A stretch of 64,000 bases of DNA from Humulus lupulus (lineage: Eukaryota > Streptophyta > Magnoliopsida > Rosales > Cannabaceae), in NCBI RefSeq assembly GCF_963169125.1, contig NC_084796.1:85829888-85893887 (forward strand). The letters run 5' to 3'. Below the pieces are notes generated by a model that was given only the letters and a program-made list of their open reading frames with translations, was not told the DNA's origin and made no database searches. Below, piece after piece: positions 35,345-45,965 of this stretch. The position numbers and the translations under genes are program-made. Every line of letters begins with the position of its first letter. Within the stretch, counting starts at the first letter, position 1.

Positions 35345-35760
35345 CCTAAAAAGAAATTTTGTTCTCGAAATTTATCTGAACAACTCTGGGTATTGCTCTT
35401 TCATATCGTTTCCAAATCCCACGTTGCATATTCAGTAGAGGCGTTTTTCCAAAGGACCTTAACTAACCCGATTGTCTTATTCCGTAATTCTTTTTCCTTC
35501 TTATCAAGGATCTTTATCGCCTTCTTTTCATATGATAGGTCTGGATGCATATCCAACGCCTCATAAGAATGTGAGACGGTTCTGAAACATACTTGCATAA
35601 CATGGATACGTGAAAAACGTTGTGCACTCCCGAAAAACCTGGAGGCATAGCTAACCTATAAGCTACTTCCCAAATTCTCCATAAAATCTCAAATGTTCCA
35701 AAAAATCGAGGACTTAACTTTCCTTTCATTTCTTTCCAAATATCTTAACTCCTTTCATAC
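35345..35760 (-). pseudogene. Chromodomain / integrase C-terminus of element D
   Basis: The segment with KLSPRFFGTFEIL, EVAYRLAMPP and SGVHNVFHVSML leads into LSYEKKAIKILDKKEKELRN and then LVKVLWKNASTEYATWDLE, the chromodomain. Chromodomains steer integration toward heterochromatin. A frameshift near 35600 separates the two halves. Confidence 0.85.
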
Positions 35761-36133
35761 GTGAAACACAAAGGAATACATGATTTCCCACTTGAAACTC
35801 AACGTGCTTACACTTAGGATCAGCATAGCTCTTTTGTCGATCCTGTGAGGCGATCATGCGCACTCTTATCTTGGCAATAACTTCTTTCGTTTATTGTAAT
35901 GCCTCTGGGCCTAAATACTTACTTTCACCCGTCTCATCCCAATGAATCGACGACCTACATCTCCTTCCGTAGAGCATCTCGTTTGGTGCTACTCCAATAG
36001 TCGACTGATAACTATTATTATACAAGAACTCTATCAATGGAAGGTACTTGCTCCATGATCAACTGAAATCCAACACGCACGCTCTAAGCATGTCTTCCAT
36101 AATCTGTATTGTTCTCTCTGTCTGCCCATCTGT

Positions 36134-36665
36134 CTAGGGGTGGAACGCTGTGATAAATTTTAACTTAGTACCCATCACTTTCTGTAATCCTTCCCATAAC
36201 TTACATGTGACTTTCATGTCTCTATTCGAAATAATTGACTTTGGTACTCCATGGATTCTCACAATTTCTTTCACATAAAACTCTGCATAATGTTCCATTG
36301 TGAACACTATTCTGACAAGTATAAAGTGTGTCGATCTCTTAAATCTATCAATGATCACCCAAACTAAATCATGTTGATTTGTGGTCTTAGGTAACCCCAC
36401 CACAAAGTCCATAGCAATCTCTTCCCACTTCCGTTCTGGAATGTTTAACGGTTGTAACAAACCAGACGTTCTTTGGTGCTCCGCTTTAACTTGCTGGCCC
36501 GTGAGGCACTTGTGACATACTCCACTATGTCCTTCTTCATTCCAAGCCACCAATATAACATCGTCAAGTATTGATACATCTTCGTAGTCCCTGGGTGTAA
36601 AGAATAAGAAGTAGAATGCGCCTCATCAAGAATCTCCTTCTTAATTTCTAAATCAGCTGGCACAC
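36134..36665 (-). pseudogene. Integrase of element D
   Basis: The zinc-binding N-terminus with HPGTTKMYQYL is followed by the core WEEIAMDFVVGLPK (first Asp) and ISNRDMKVTCKLWEGLQ, in which the usual SDRD reads SNRD. The catalytic Glu region lies further left, in broken frames (35760-36130). Stops near 36130 and 36550 disrupt it. Confidence 0.85.
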
Positions 36666-36676
36666 ATATTCATTCC

Positions 36677-37521
36677 TTATATCTCACTATTCCACAGTTT
36701 TTCAAGAGTAAAATCTTTGCTACTTCCATCTTGGTTTCCTTGTTTATACTTTTGTATTTGCGGATTCTTATCCTGTCCTTCTGTAATTTTGTCTAACAAA
36801 GTTGAATGTAGAGTCAAGTTTGACAATCCCTCTACGATCAACTCTATACCTGCTCGTTCTACTTCTTCAATCAACTTGGCAGATATATTTATTATAGCCA
36901 TTACTTGCCCTTTGCTTCTATGACTTAGGGTGTCGGCTACCACATTCGCCTTCCCAGGATGATACAATATTTCACAGTCATAGTCCTTGACTAATTCTAA
37001 CCACCGTCGTTGCCTTGTATTTAACTCATTTAGAGTAAAGAAGTATTTCAGGCTCTTATGATTCGTATAAATTTCACATCTCTCCCCATAAAGATAGTGT
37101 CACCATATCCTCAGTGCGAACACTACTACTGCCAATTCCAAATCGTGTGTCAGTAGCGTTGTTCATACTCTTTTAGCCGCTTAGATGCATATGCTATCAC
37201 CTTCTTCGCTTGCATTAATACACACCCTAGTCCCTGCTTCGACGCATCACAATATACCACAAATTTCTCATTATTTGTATGTAGATTTAATACAGGTGTC
37301 GTGATAAGCCTATTCTTCAATTCCTGAAAGCTCTGCTCATAGTCCTTAGTCCATACAAATTTGATGCCCTTTCTGGTCAGTTCTAACAATGGCGTAGCAA
37401 TCTTTGAAAACTCTTCTACGAACTTCCGGTAATACCCTGCCAACCCAAGAAAACTTCTTACCTCCGAAGCATTCTTTGGTTGTGGCCAATCTTTTACGGC
37501 TTCAATCTTTACTGGGTCCAC
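36677..37521 (-). pseudogene. RNase H region of element D
   Basis: The thumb/connection segment [16 protein letters not shown] and the RNase H start [18 protein letters not shown] lie at 37150-37521. The later [16 protein letters not shown] segment lies at 36900-36967. The frame is interrupted around 37000-37150. Confidence 0.85.
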
Positions 37522-38240
37522 CTTAATACCATCCTACTAACAATGTGTCCTAAGAACGCCACTTGAGTTAGCCAAAATTCACACTTCTTGAATTTTGCGT
37601 ATGATTGATGCTCCCTCAACCTTTGCAGTGTCAACCTTAGATGTTCTTCGTGTTCCTCTTCAGTTCGCGAATAAATTAGAATATCATCTATAAATACTAT
37701 CACAAACTTATCCAAGTAGTCCTTGAAGACTCTGTTCATTAGGTCCATAAATATCGTAGGGGCATTGGTAAGTCCAAAAGACATCACTAAAAATTCATAA
37801 TGGTCATACCTAGTACGGAATGTTGTCTTAGGAATAATGGTCATACCTAGTACAGAATGCTGTCTTAGGAATGTCCCCTTCCTTCACCCTTAACTGGTGG
37901 TATCTCAACCTCAGGTCTATCTTTGAGAACACTTTCTTCATTCAAGTTGATCAAAAAGATCCTCTATCCTTGGCAAAGGGTATTTGTTCTTGATGATGAC
38001 CTTGTTATGTTTCGTATAATCAATTCACATCCGCATTGACCCATCCTTCTTCTTTACGAATAATTCTGGTGCTCCCCATGGTTAGTAACTTGGCCTAGTG
38101 AAACCTAGGTCAAGTAGTTCCTGCAGCTGAACCTTTAACTCCTTCAATTCAGTGGGCGCCATTCTATATGGTGCTTTCGAGATTGGCGTTGTTTCTGATG
38201 CTAGCTCAATTGTGAACTCAATTTCTGGTTATGGTGGCAA
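37509..38240 (-). pseudogene. Reverse transcriptase of element D
   Basis: The palm motif [13 protein letters not shown] (FIDD at 37683-37694) follows [21 protein letters not shown] 37-bp tandem duplication (37801-37837 and 37838-37874) shifts the frame just upstream of this block. The N-terminal fingers (37900-38240) carry stops. Confidence 0.85.
37801..37874. repeat. 37-bp tandem duplication within RT of element D
   Basis: TGGTCATACCTAGTAC begins each of two adjacent 37-bp copies that differ at two bases. The length is not a multiple of three, so this alone breaks the RT frame. Confidence 0.85.
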
Positions 38241-38606
38241 TCCTGGTAAATCTTCCGGAAATACATCCAAGTAATCACGAAGTATCCTTGTGTCTTTCGT
38301 TCTCTATGTTCCCATTTCTGTTGTGTTAATCACACTAGCCAAGAATCCCATGCACCCATGATGTAACATCTTTCCAACTTCTAACACTGAAATGATTAGA
38401 ATTCGTAGTCCTGTTGCTGTCCCCACGAACGCAAAAGGCTCTTCTCCGTCAGGCTTAAACACCGCCATTTTTTTCTTGCAATTGATGGTAGCGTTGTACT
38501 TCGTTAGCTAGTCCATTCCAAGGATTACGTCAAATTCAGTCTTATCCAACTCCATCAAGTTTACAAATAGCTCCCTACCATCTACCATCAAAGGAAATGC
38601 TCTAAA

Positions 38607-38903
38607 CTACTTCCTAGATATTACCACCTCCCCGGTTAGTAACATGGTCCCAAACCCCTTGGCATGCATCTCATAAGTTCTATTAAATATATCCACTATT
38701 CTCTTATCAACAAATGAATGAGTGGCTCCAGAATCAATTAAAACATGACAATCAATCACAGCGATAAAAATTTGACCTGAAACAACAGCAGTGCTTTCTT
38801 CTACCTGAGGCTTGGTGAAAGTGAACACACGTGCTAGAACCAAATTGTCGTTGGTCTTATGCTTCTCTTTGACCCATTCTTGACTCTTTTGTGGGAAATT
38901 CAT
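38607..38903 (-). pseudogene. Protease of element D
   Basis: The retropepsin active site appears as VLIDSGATHSFVDKR, an intact DSGA motif, within GQIFIAVIDCHVLIDSG. It follows the gag C-terminus after a zinc-knuckle-like segment. Confidence 0.8.
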
Positions 38904-40020
38904 CTTAATGTTTCCTTCCTTACCACAACCATAACACGTATTTTCCCGACATTCACCTTGGTGGCGCTTCTTACACTTTTCGCACTCTGGGTACCGTACC
39001 CATTCCTTGCTACCAATGCGATTATTTCCTTTATTATCTCTGACCCTCTTATCCTGGCTTGACTACCCTGCCTGGTCATTTCCCTTCCTTTTCTTATCAT
39101 TAGAGTTATGACCTTGGGAGGCATTCTTTCTTGCCTCTCTTTTAGCAGCACCTTCCTTCCAGATTCTCTCTTCTATTCTCTCAGCAGTGAGGGCCATTTC
39201 CAAAACCTGGGCATATGTAATGTCACCTCATACTGATACAATCTCCACATCTCTAGCTATCATAGGCTTTAAGCCTCGAACAAACCGATCTACTCTGGTT
39301 GCATTGGTTGGCACTAAATCTGTCGTGAACTTGGCAATTCATTCAAACTTTAGTGCATATTCTGTCACTGTCATATTCCGCTGGGTCAAGGTAGCAAACT
39401 CATCCACCTTTGACGCCCATACTGCAGCATTGTAGTACTTGTCATTAAATGCTTGCTGAAATTCTGGCCAAGTCATTCCGATAACATCTCTTGCCTGAGA
39501 GATCACTTTCCACCAGATTCTTGCATCGTCCCTCAACATGTGAGTTGCACAGGCTAACCTGTCATTTCCTTCAACTCGCATGATGTCCAGAATTGACCCC
39601 ATCATGCTCATCCATTCCTATGCCTTCCATGGATCAACACTCCCCTCAAACACTGGAGAATGTTGCTTCCTGAACCTTTCATACAATGGCTCCAGGTGAT
39701 TGCCAGCTTCAGGAATAGCTACAATTGATGTTATAGGCTATTGAACATCTCTGATTAATGGTGCTGGCTAAGCTTGTTGCTGCCTCAGCTGCCTCAGTTC
39801 CCCTACTTCCTCAGCTTGTTTCCTCATGTCTTCTTGCATGACCATAAACTGTCTCCAACCTTTGGTAGGCAGTATGAGGATCTTCCTCATGCATACTCCC
39901 CCCATCAGCTGGTGGAGGGTTGCCATTATGGTTAGCTCACGTATTGGGCCTCACAACAGGTTGGTCATCAAGGTTGCGATTAATCCCAGGTTTCAATTCG
40001 TTCCTGAAACAAATAGTGTA
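38900..40020 (-). pseudogene. Gag of element D
   Basis: The Retrotrans_gag core at 39339-39611 reads RLACATHMLRDDARIWWKV, then TWPEFQQAFNDKYYNAAVWA and MTVTEYALKFE. The nucleocapsid near 38900-38990 has CYGCGKEGNIKMNFP, where the His and last Cys of the CCHC knuckle are replaced by Asn and Phe. Upstream sequence to about 40020 is broken. Confidence 0.8.
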
Positions 40021-40375
40021 TCTTAGTGCAATACTTCCAAATCAGGAACAAAGACATACTTTTAAATCCATCAAACAACTAATCTATATTTATTCATAAA
40101 GCCAAAAATATCTTGATACATCCATCATTCACAAAAGTTCACAAACCAAGAATAAGAATAAATCAACTAAAACCAATTTGTATACAATGAAACGTATACA
40201 ACAACATTCTATGCACAGGAAAAGAACTTTTGAGCTTATCCAATAGCTCTCCAAAAATTCCTTGATCATATGGTTTGTTGGACATTACGAACCCTTGTTG
40301 TCTTACGTTAGGCCTTAAGTGTACACTTGTACTTAGCACCTTCCAGAGCTCTTCTTATACGTGCTTCCACACCGC

Positions 40376-40657
40376 CTAGAGTTCTTCCTGCATACTTATT
40401 GAGGAAATCGTATCTCTAAATACTTCGTACTTCTTTATATATCTTAACATTCCTCCTTCCCAGACCACGTCTTGAATGCTCTGGTTGACCGTCACACAAT
40501 GGTCCACTGACTTTTCGATACTCCATTTTACAAAACATTGCATCCTTATTCTTTGTACCTTTCTTATCCTTCTTTCTAGCTTCCTTCGTTGAGTCTTGTT
40601 CAAAGGACCCTTAGGGACTCTAAGCACACAAACCATTCTAGCTACTCTATACATGCA
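40376..40657 (-). CDS. 92-codon basic ORF in the leader of element D
   Basis: It lies between the primer binding site and gag, in the same direction as gag-pol. The product is rich in Arg and Lys, with VLRVPKGPLNKTQRRKLERR, and has no domain I recognise. It could be an upstream ORF of the element or chance. Confidence 0.25.
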   Translation of the reverse strand, partial: CMYRVARMVCVLRVPKGPLNKTQRRKLERRIRKVQRIRMQCFVKWSIEKSVDHCVTVNQSIQDVVWEGGMLRYIKKYEVFRDTISSISMQEEL

Positions 40658-40789
40658 GATAAGGCACTAAAACATGTAAGGCAAATAGTCACATAACCAA
40701 AACAAACTTAAATAAATCTTACAATGCAATAAGTTGAGTTTGTCTTCAGTGGCGAGAGTACATGTCAGGATAGTCTACAGGAAACAAAA

Positions 40790-40808
40790 CCATTTCCCTG
40801 ATACCAAT
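40790..40808 (-). other. Primer binding site of element D
   Basis: On the minus strand the bases after the LTR remnant read ATTGGTATCAGGGA, similar to the tRNA-Met site TGGTATCAGAGC. It sits directly beside the LTR terminus at 40809. Confidence 0.65.
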
Positions 40809-40848
40809 TGTATCACCCTAATTTCTTGGAACATTACTGGACTAATAC
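40809..40848 (-). repeat. Remnant of the element D 5' LTR
   Basis: About 40 bp match the terminus at 33459 (TAATTTCTTGGAACATTAC against CAATTTCTTGGAACGTTAC). The match ends where a different LTR-like start, TGTGATGTTC, begins. Confidence 0.6.
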
Positions 40849-40985
40849 TGTGATGTTCTGAATTTGCCATTAACGTTCAGTGCCTTGATTATTGTGCCTG
40901 GAGGGCATAATCAAAATTATAGGTGGGATTAGTGGAACATATGTGTGATTATGTGGTATAAATGATTTATATTGTAATGTGAATA
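40849..40985 (+). repeat. LTR start fragment related to the solo LTR at 45966
   Basis: TGTGATGTTCTGAATTTGCC, then CCTTGATTATTGTGCCTGGAGGG, parallels TGTAGCATCCCAAATTTGTT, then CCTTGATTAGCATGCCAGGAGGG at 45966. It is cut off at 40986. Confidence 0.55.
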
Positions 40986-41930
40986 TGTAACGTCCTCCTA
41001 ATCCAGGACTGTTACATAGTGTACTTTAAATTGTGTCAGACTTGTTAATCAAGTCATTTGGCTTAAAATGTGTTACTATGGTTAATGTCAAGGGTTAGGG
41101 TTAAACATTTTGGTCAAAGGAACCATTGAATTTATTTAAAAAAAATTCATACAATAATGGGATCCCAAAATATTACAACTAAACTTTTAAAAAGGTGTAT
41201 ATAAACATCAAAAATTACATCCAGTCGACCTAAGCGGCAAAAACAAGGCTACAACCCTAGTTTCTCTTAAATATCATCAACTGTGGTGGTCGAGCAACCG
41301 CATATGTACATGCCACCACTGAAGCTCTCCAACTCATGGCTGGTCAAGCTTTCCCTTCCCCTTACCTACACCACAAAGCACCTGTGAGCCAAGGCTCAGT
41401 AAGAAAACTCAACATGTGCATAAACAGAAATACAGATTTCCAGATGCTTATCTAGTATGTCCAGCAATAATAGCATACACATACAACCATTCAGTTACAA
41501 ACAAATAGTCATTGGACCAATTTTGGGTCGTTGCCCTGAAAAATTGACCATAGAGCCAACGTCGGGGCCTATGCCCTAGCTATGTGACCATAGAGTCACC
41601 TGGGGCCCTCGCCCTTAGCTCTGAATAACTAGCCATAGAGCTAGCCCAACACCTTTGGTTTTCCAACGACCATAGGGTCGGCCAACGTAATAGTACGTTG
41701 TTGATTTAGGCCTAAGCCTTTCAACCAGCGCGCAACACACTTTTGTCGTCCTTGACTAATAAGTCAAGCGCTAATCCACGTATTCAAACTTCAATACAGA
41801 AACAGATATGAATAGGCATATCCCAACAAAACGAGCACACATGTATGTTAATCACATAACACCATCGAGTAATCATTCTCATAATGCTAATCATACCTAT
41901 CTAACGGGACCTCATGCCCTAACAAAATAT
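40986..41930 (-). repeat. Truncated LTR fragment, opposite orientation
   Basis: TGTAACGTCCTCCTAATCCAG begins a segment that resembles the left part of 52359-53050. Shared features are the GTCGAC…GGCAACAAA block and the CTTACCT-ACACCA-AAGCACC-GTGAGCC block. A short array of 'ccatagagccaac' words lies at 41550-41680. The right end near 41930 fades into AT-rich DNA. Confidence 0.55.
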
Positions 41931-43887
41931 GAAATTAATTTTTTATAACAAACCCAAAAATATCATATTAATTTTATGATATTGATATTTTTAAATAACA
42001 AACATAAAAAATTGTTTTTTTAAAATAAGATATTTTTTATGTTTGTTATTTAAAAATTTGATATTTTCTACAAAGTTTAAAATTCAAATTTAAAAATAGG
42101 TTAACTAAGTAATTTTAAATCTCTTAATATATTAAAATATTATAATTAAGTTATCAGATATTAAAGATATTTTTTTAAATACTTGTTATTTTTTATATCT
42201 TTTATTCAAAAATATCAATATCTGATTATTCTATGGATTTTAATATTTAAATTATTTGAAAAAAAATTTACTAGATATTTTATGGATATTTGAATTTGTT
42301 TAACTGTATAAGATATTTTAATTTTGTTATAACTATTAATATTTTATTTTTTAAAAATAAATGGTTAAGATATTTTCTATAGTTGTAACAACACAAGATA
42401 TTTTTTGAAAAATAGTTAATGATATTTGTTTTAAATTTTAAAATTTGTTAAATTTTAAAAATATCACGTTCAACAAACCGATTAACAAAATATTAATTTT
42501 TTTTTAATTTTTAATAAATGGGATTTAAATTAACTTTAGGTTAATTGTTGATAAATTCTAATTAAATTAAATTAATATTTTTTTCAAAATGACCTAAAAT
42601 AAGTTGATTGTTGATAAATTTAATTTAAATTGACTTATTTATTTTTTTTGCAAAATTTAATTAATTCGAATTTTGGATAAATTCTATAAAATTAATTGTG
42701 GTAGTTTTGGACATGAAAGAAATTGTGTTATTTTTTGCATAAATTCATGGACTTGCTCATATAGTAACATGATTAAGACCATCCAATTATAACATGTCTG
42801 TCTACACTATATGTGATATTTTTGCAATTGGGCTTAGATGCATATAGTGGCCCATTTGTTTGCATAATATATGGTATTTTGCTAAATAAAACATTTATAA
42901 AATGATAGGTTTTATTTGCGCCCATTAGAAAATGTAAAGTCTAAATTCCTGTCTTGTGGGTGATTCCACTTGTGAAGACTCATTTGCTTTGTATGACTAT
43001 TGTGGGTCTAATCTATTAATAACAATTAATAAAACAAATGTTTAAATTCTTGTCTTTTAGACCTTGTATGGAAGTTTGGGGGCCTAGTAGTGGGAATGAC
43101 ATACTGGACTCAATCCTCCTCCATACAAGCCCAATTGTTAAGGCTCATTTGCTAGAGTTGGACTTAATTGTATAGGTTCATTATAGTAGTTAAAACTAAA
43201 TATTGATTAGCAACAAAATTAATTCTAATTTAATTGAATTTGTTTCAATGTGACACTTTAGAATTAATAAAAAAGTATAGGACTTTGGTTTTAAAAAAAT
43301 TTGGAGAACCATAGTCATTAATTTTTTAAAACTAATAATAAAAAATACTATTTTTTAATTAAATAATGAGCTTATTTTAAGAATTATATTCGATCTCTAG
43401 CAATAGTTTATCAAGGTTGATAGCTTAATGAGGCATCGAGACGCTTTGATTCATCCCCCTACGGAAGGTGTTCATTAGCTATTTTGACAAGGTTAGACTT
43501 CGAAAGATAAATATTTATAGGTCAAATTCTAATAGACTCACCCCTACGATGACTGCGAGGACTAAATCTATGATTATCGAAACCGTGGGTTTAGCTCATA
43601 AAATAAGAAATTTTGTTTTCTTATTTTGATCGAATAGTAGGTTGTTAATAATTGTGTCCATTATAAAATGAGTTTACAACTCTATTTACCTAATGATATT
43701 TTTTTTACTCTCGCCAACCGGAACAATAATATCATAGATTAGTTAAACACCTAAAGAAATAGAAATATGATTTTTTTTTTTGGTATTTTTTCCGTATCTT
43801 ACATATTTTGTGGTATATGTTGTGCTCTTTCTTGAAATTTGAGTGAATAGAAGTTTTATTGAGCAAATGTGATTTATTTCTATTTTA
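41931..43887 (+). other. AT-rich sequence and copia B leader
   Basis: Bases 41931-42700 are very AT-rich and contain a 25-bp perfect inverted repeat. From about 42700 the sequence has leader-like content (GGGCTTAGATGC, GGCCCATTTGTTTGC, later 'gaggcatcgagacgc') that resembles the leader of copia A near 21310. The 5' LTR of copia B is not recognisable and seems lost. Confidence 0.4.
41988..42056. repeat. 25-bp perfect inverted repeat
   Basis: The arms lie at 41988-42012 and 42032-42056 with a 19-base spacer. The left arm begins TTTTTAAATAACAAACA. It would form a strong AT-rich hairpin or cruciform. Confidence 0.85.
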
Positions 43888-43908
43888 TTGATAATATGTA
43901 ATATTATT

Positions 43909-44703
43909 ATGGTTGTGTCTACTCCCATCCTTTCTCAACTTTCTATGGAGAAACTCACTGGAGAAAACTTCCTTAAGTGGAAGCAAAACATCAACATAGT
44001 GTTGATTGGTGACAACTCCAAGTTCTTGATGGCTGAAGAATCCCTGGAAGTTCCAACTGAAGGAGCTAACAAGACTGTTAGAGACAAATACGAGCGTTGG
44101 TAGGCAGCTAACAACAAGGCACGATACTACATGTTGACTAGTATGGTCGACACTCTCAAGACAAAGATGGAGAATGTCAAGACGACCTACAAAATCATGG
44201 ATCAGCTCCATGACATGTTCGAGGGGAAATCAGTGCAAACTTGTTTTGAGGCCACCAAGAAGTATGCCAATGCTCGAATGGCACCGTCTCAACACGTTCG
44301 TGATCATCTAATCAAAATGACCAACTACTTTCAAGAAGCTGAACTGCTCGGAGCAATAATAGATGAGGAGACTCAAGTTGGCTTAATCCTCAACAGTCTT
44401 TCTCCAGCTTTCCTAGTGTTCACCACAAACTATGTGATGAACAAACTCAACTATGGTCTGACACAGCTCATGAATGAGCTTCAGACTTTTTAGTCTATCA
44501 TGGGTGGACAAAGTAAGGGAGGAGAAAAGAAGACTATTGTTGTTGCTGCTGATCCAGCTAAGACTGAAGCTAACCTACCTTCATCTTCGAAAGTTGGAAA
44601 CAAGAAGAAAGGTGGACAAAACACCAACCCCAAGCCTACAAAGGCTGCAAAGACGAGTGCACAGATGCCTAAAGGGAAGAAAAAGAAGAAAAAGAAAGGT
44701 TAA
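43909..44703 (+). pseudogene. Gag of copia B
   Basis: MVVSTPILSQLSMEKLTGENFLKWK starts a copia gag of the Retrotran_gag_2/UBN2 type, with YYMLTSMVDTLKTKMENV and ILNSLSPAFLVFTTNYVM following. A Lys-rich basic linker precedes the zinc knuckle. Three stops lie in the same frame (44101, 44491 and 44701); apart from these the frame is intact, so decay is mainly by point mutation. The start at 43909 fits the family better than the upstream ATG at 43888. Confidence 0.85.
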
Positions 44704-44806
44704 GGTAAGTGCTTTCACTGCAATGAGAAGGGGCATTGGAAACAAGATTGCCCCAAGTTTCTAGCAGCGAAAAACAAAGGTAATGATTATTGTTCATTTA
44801 TCTTAT
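44704..44806 (+). pseudogene. Gag zinc knuckle of copia B
   Basis: GKCFHCNEKGHWKQDCPKF is a complete CX2CX4HX4C knuckle, directly after the stop at 44701 in the same frame as gag. Confidence 0.85.
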
Positions 44807-44814
44807 AAACATGT

Positions 44815-45059
44815 GTTTTAGAGAATGATAAATCCATTTGGATTATTGGTTCTGGATCTACTAACCATGTTTGTAACTCTTTACAGCTTCTTGAATCGTG
44901 GGAGGAAGTGGACGAAGGCAATTTAAAGCTTAGAGTTGGGAATGGAGTGTTCGTTGCGGTCCAAGCTAGAGGAAGAGCTCGCCTGAAGTTCAGAAATAAA
45001 TATTTAATTTTGATGTATTTTTTATTCATGATTTTAGTAGAAATTTAATTTTAGTTTCC
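44815..45059 (+). pseudogene. Protease of copia B
   Basis: WIIGSGSTNHVCNSL stands where copia proteases have WIIDSGATNHVC. The catalytic aspartate has become glycine, so this protease would be inactive. A frame change follows near 45050. Confidence 0.75.
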
Positions 45060-45965
45060 ATGTTGCAATTAGAACGATTTGTTATGACTTTTACAAGTTC
45101 TAATATATCTATTTATTTCAATGGATCACAATTATTTATTGCATGTTTGGAAAACAGGCTTTATATTCTGCGACTTAACGAACCCCTCGCACTTAATAAT
45201 GATTTATTTATAGTAGCTAAACCTAGGACCAATAAACTTCAAAACAGCGATAACAATAACATGATGTATTTATGGCATTTTAGACTAGGTCACACTTGCT
45301 ATGATAGGATTCAAAGACTTACAAAGGACAGGTCTTTGAGAAAACACACCTTAGGTGAAATACCTATTTGTGAATCTTGTCTAGAAGGCAAACTGACCAA
45401 GCGGCCATTCTATGCAAAGGGTGATAGTGCCAAAGAACCACTTGGACTTGTTCATTCAGATGTTTGTAGACCTTTGAATGTAAAAGCCAGGGGTGGTTTT
45501 GAGTATTTCATCACTTTCATTGATGATTACTCAAGATAATCATGTCTTTACCTAATGCATAGGCAATAAGAAACATTTTTCAAAGGAAGGAAAGATAGAA
45601 CCGCAAACCAAAGTTTGCATGTTTGTTGGCTATCCTAAAGGCACTCGGGGTGGATTTTTCTATAGTCATTCAGAAAATAAATTGTTTACTTCTACGAATG
45701 CTACTTTTATGGAAAACGACTATGTCCAAAACTTCAAACCACGCAGCAAAGTAGTTTTAGAGGAGATGATTGAAGAATTGACTCCAACCAATATTCCATC
45801 ATCATCAACGTAAGTTGATGATGAAATTCCCACTCTTCATGTCCAACTGATGCAAGTCAATTTAAATGATGAAAGTACCACTGTTCTTGAGCAAACAGTC
45901 ACGGAGCCTCGTCGTAATGGAAGAGTTTCTAGGAACCCAGTTCGCTATCGTTTGGATGGTGAAAC
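45060..45965 (+). pseudogene. Integrase of copia B, core deleted
   Basis: The GAG-pre-integrase HHCC domain is present (LWHFRLGHTCYDRI, then CESCLEGKLTKRPF), followed by the first catalytic Asp (LVHSDVC) and FIDDYSR. After about 45570 the sequence jumps to the integrase C-terminal part (VCMFVGYPKGTRGGFFYS at about 45616). The third catalytic residue and several hundred expected bases are missing. The C-terminal linker reaches NGRVSRNPVRYRLDG just before the solo LTR insertion. Confidence 0.85.

Larger units (their letters stand above)
33459..40848 (-). mobile_element. Tekay/Del-type chromovirus (Ty3/gypsy element D)
   Basis: From right to left it has an LTR stub, a primer binding site, gag, protease, RT, RNase H, integrase, a chromodomain and a 3' LTR. 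The chromodomain and the HNVFHVSML motif place it in the Tekay/Del chromoviruses. All genes are interrupted. Its 5' LTR is cut to about 40 bp at 40848 by another LTR fragment. Confidence 0.88.

Noticed and set aside
40986..41930. Full solo LTR
   Set aside because: Only one terminus is recognisable and the right end fades without a matching terminus or target duplication.
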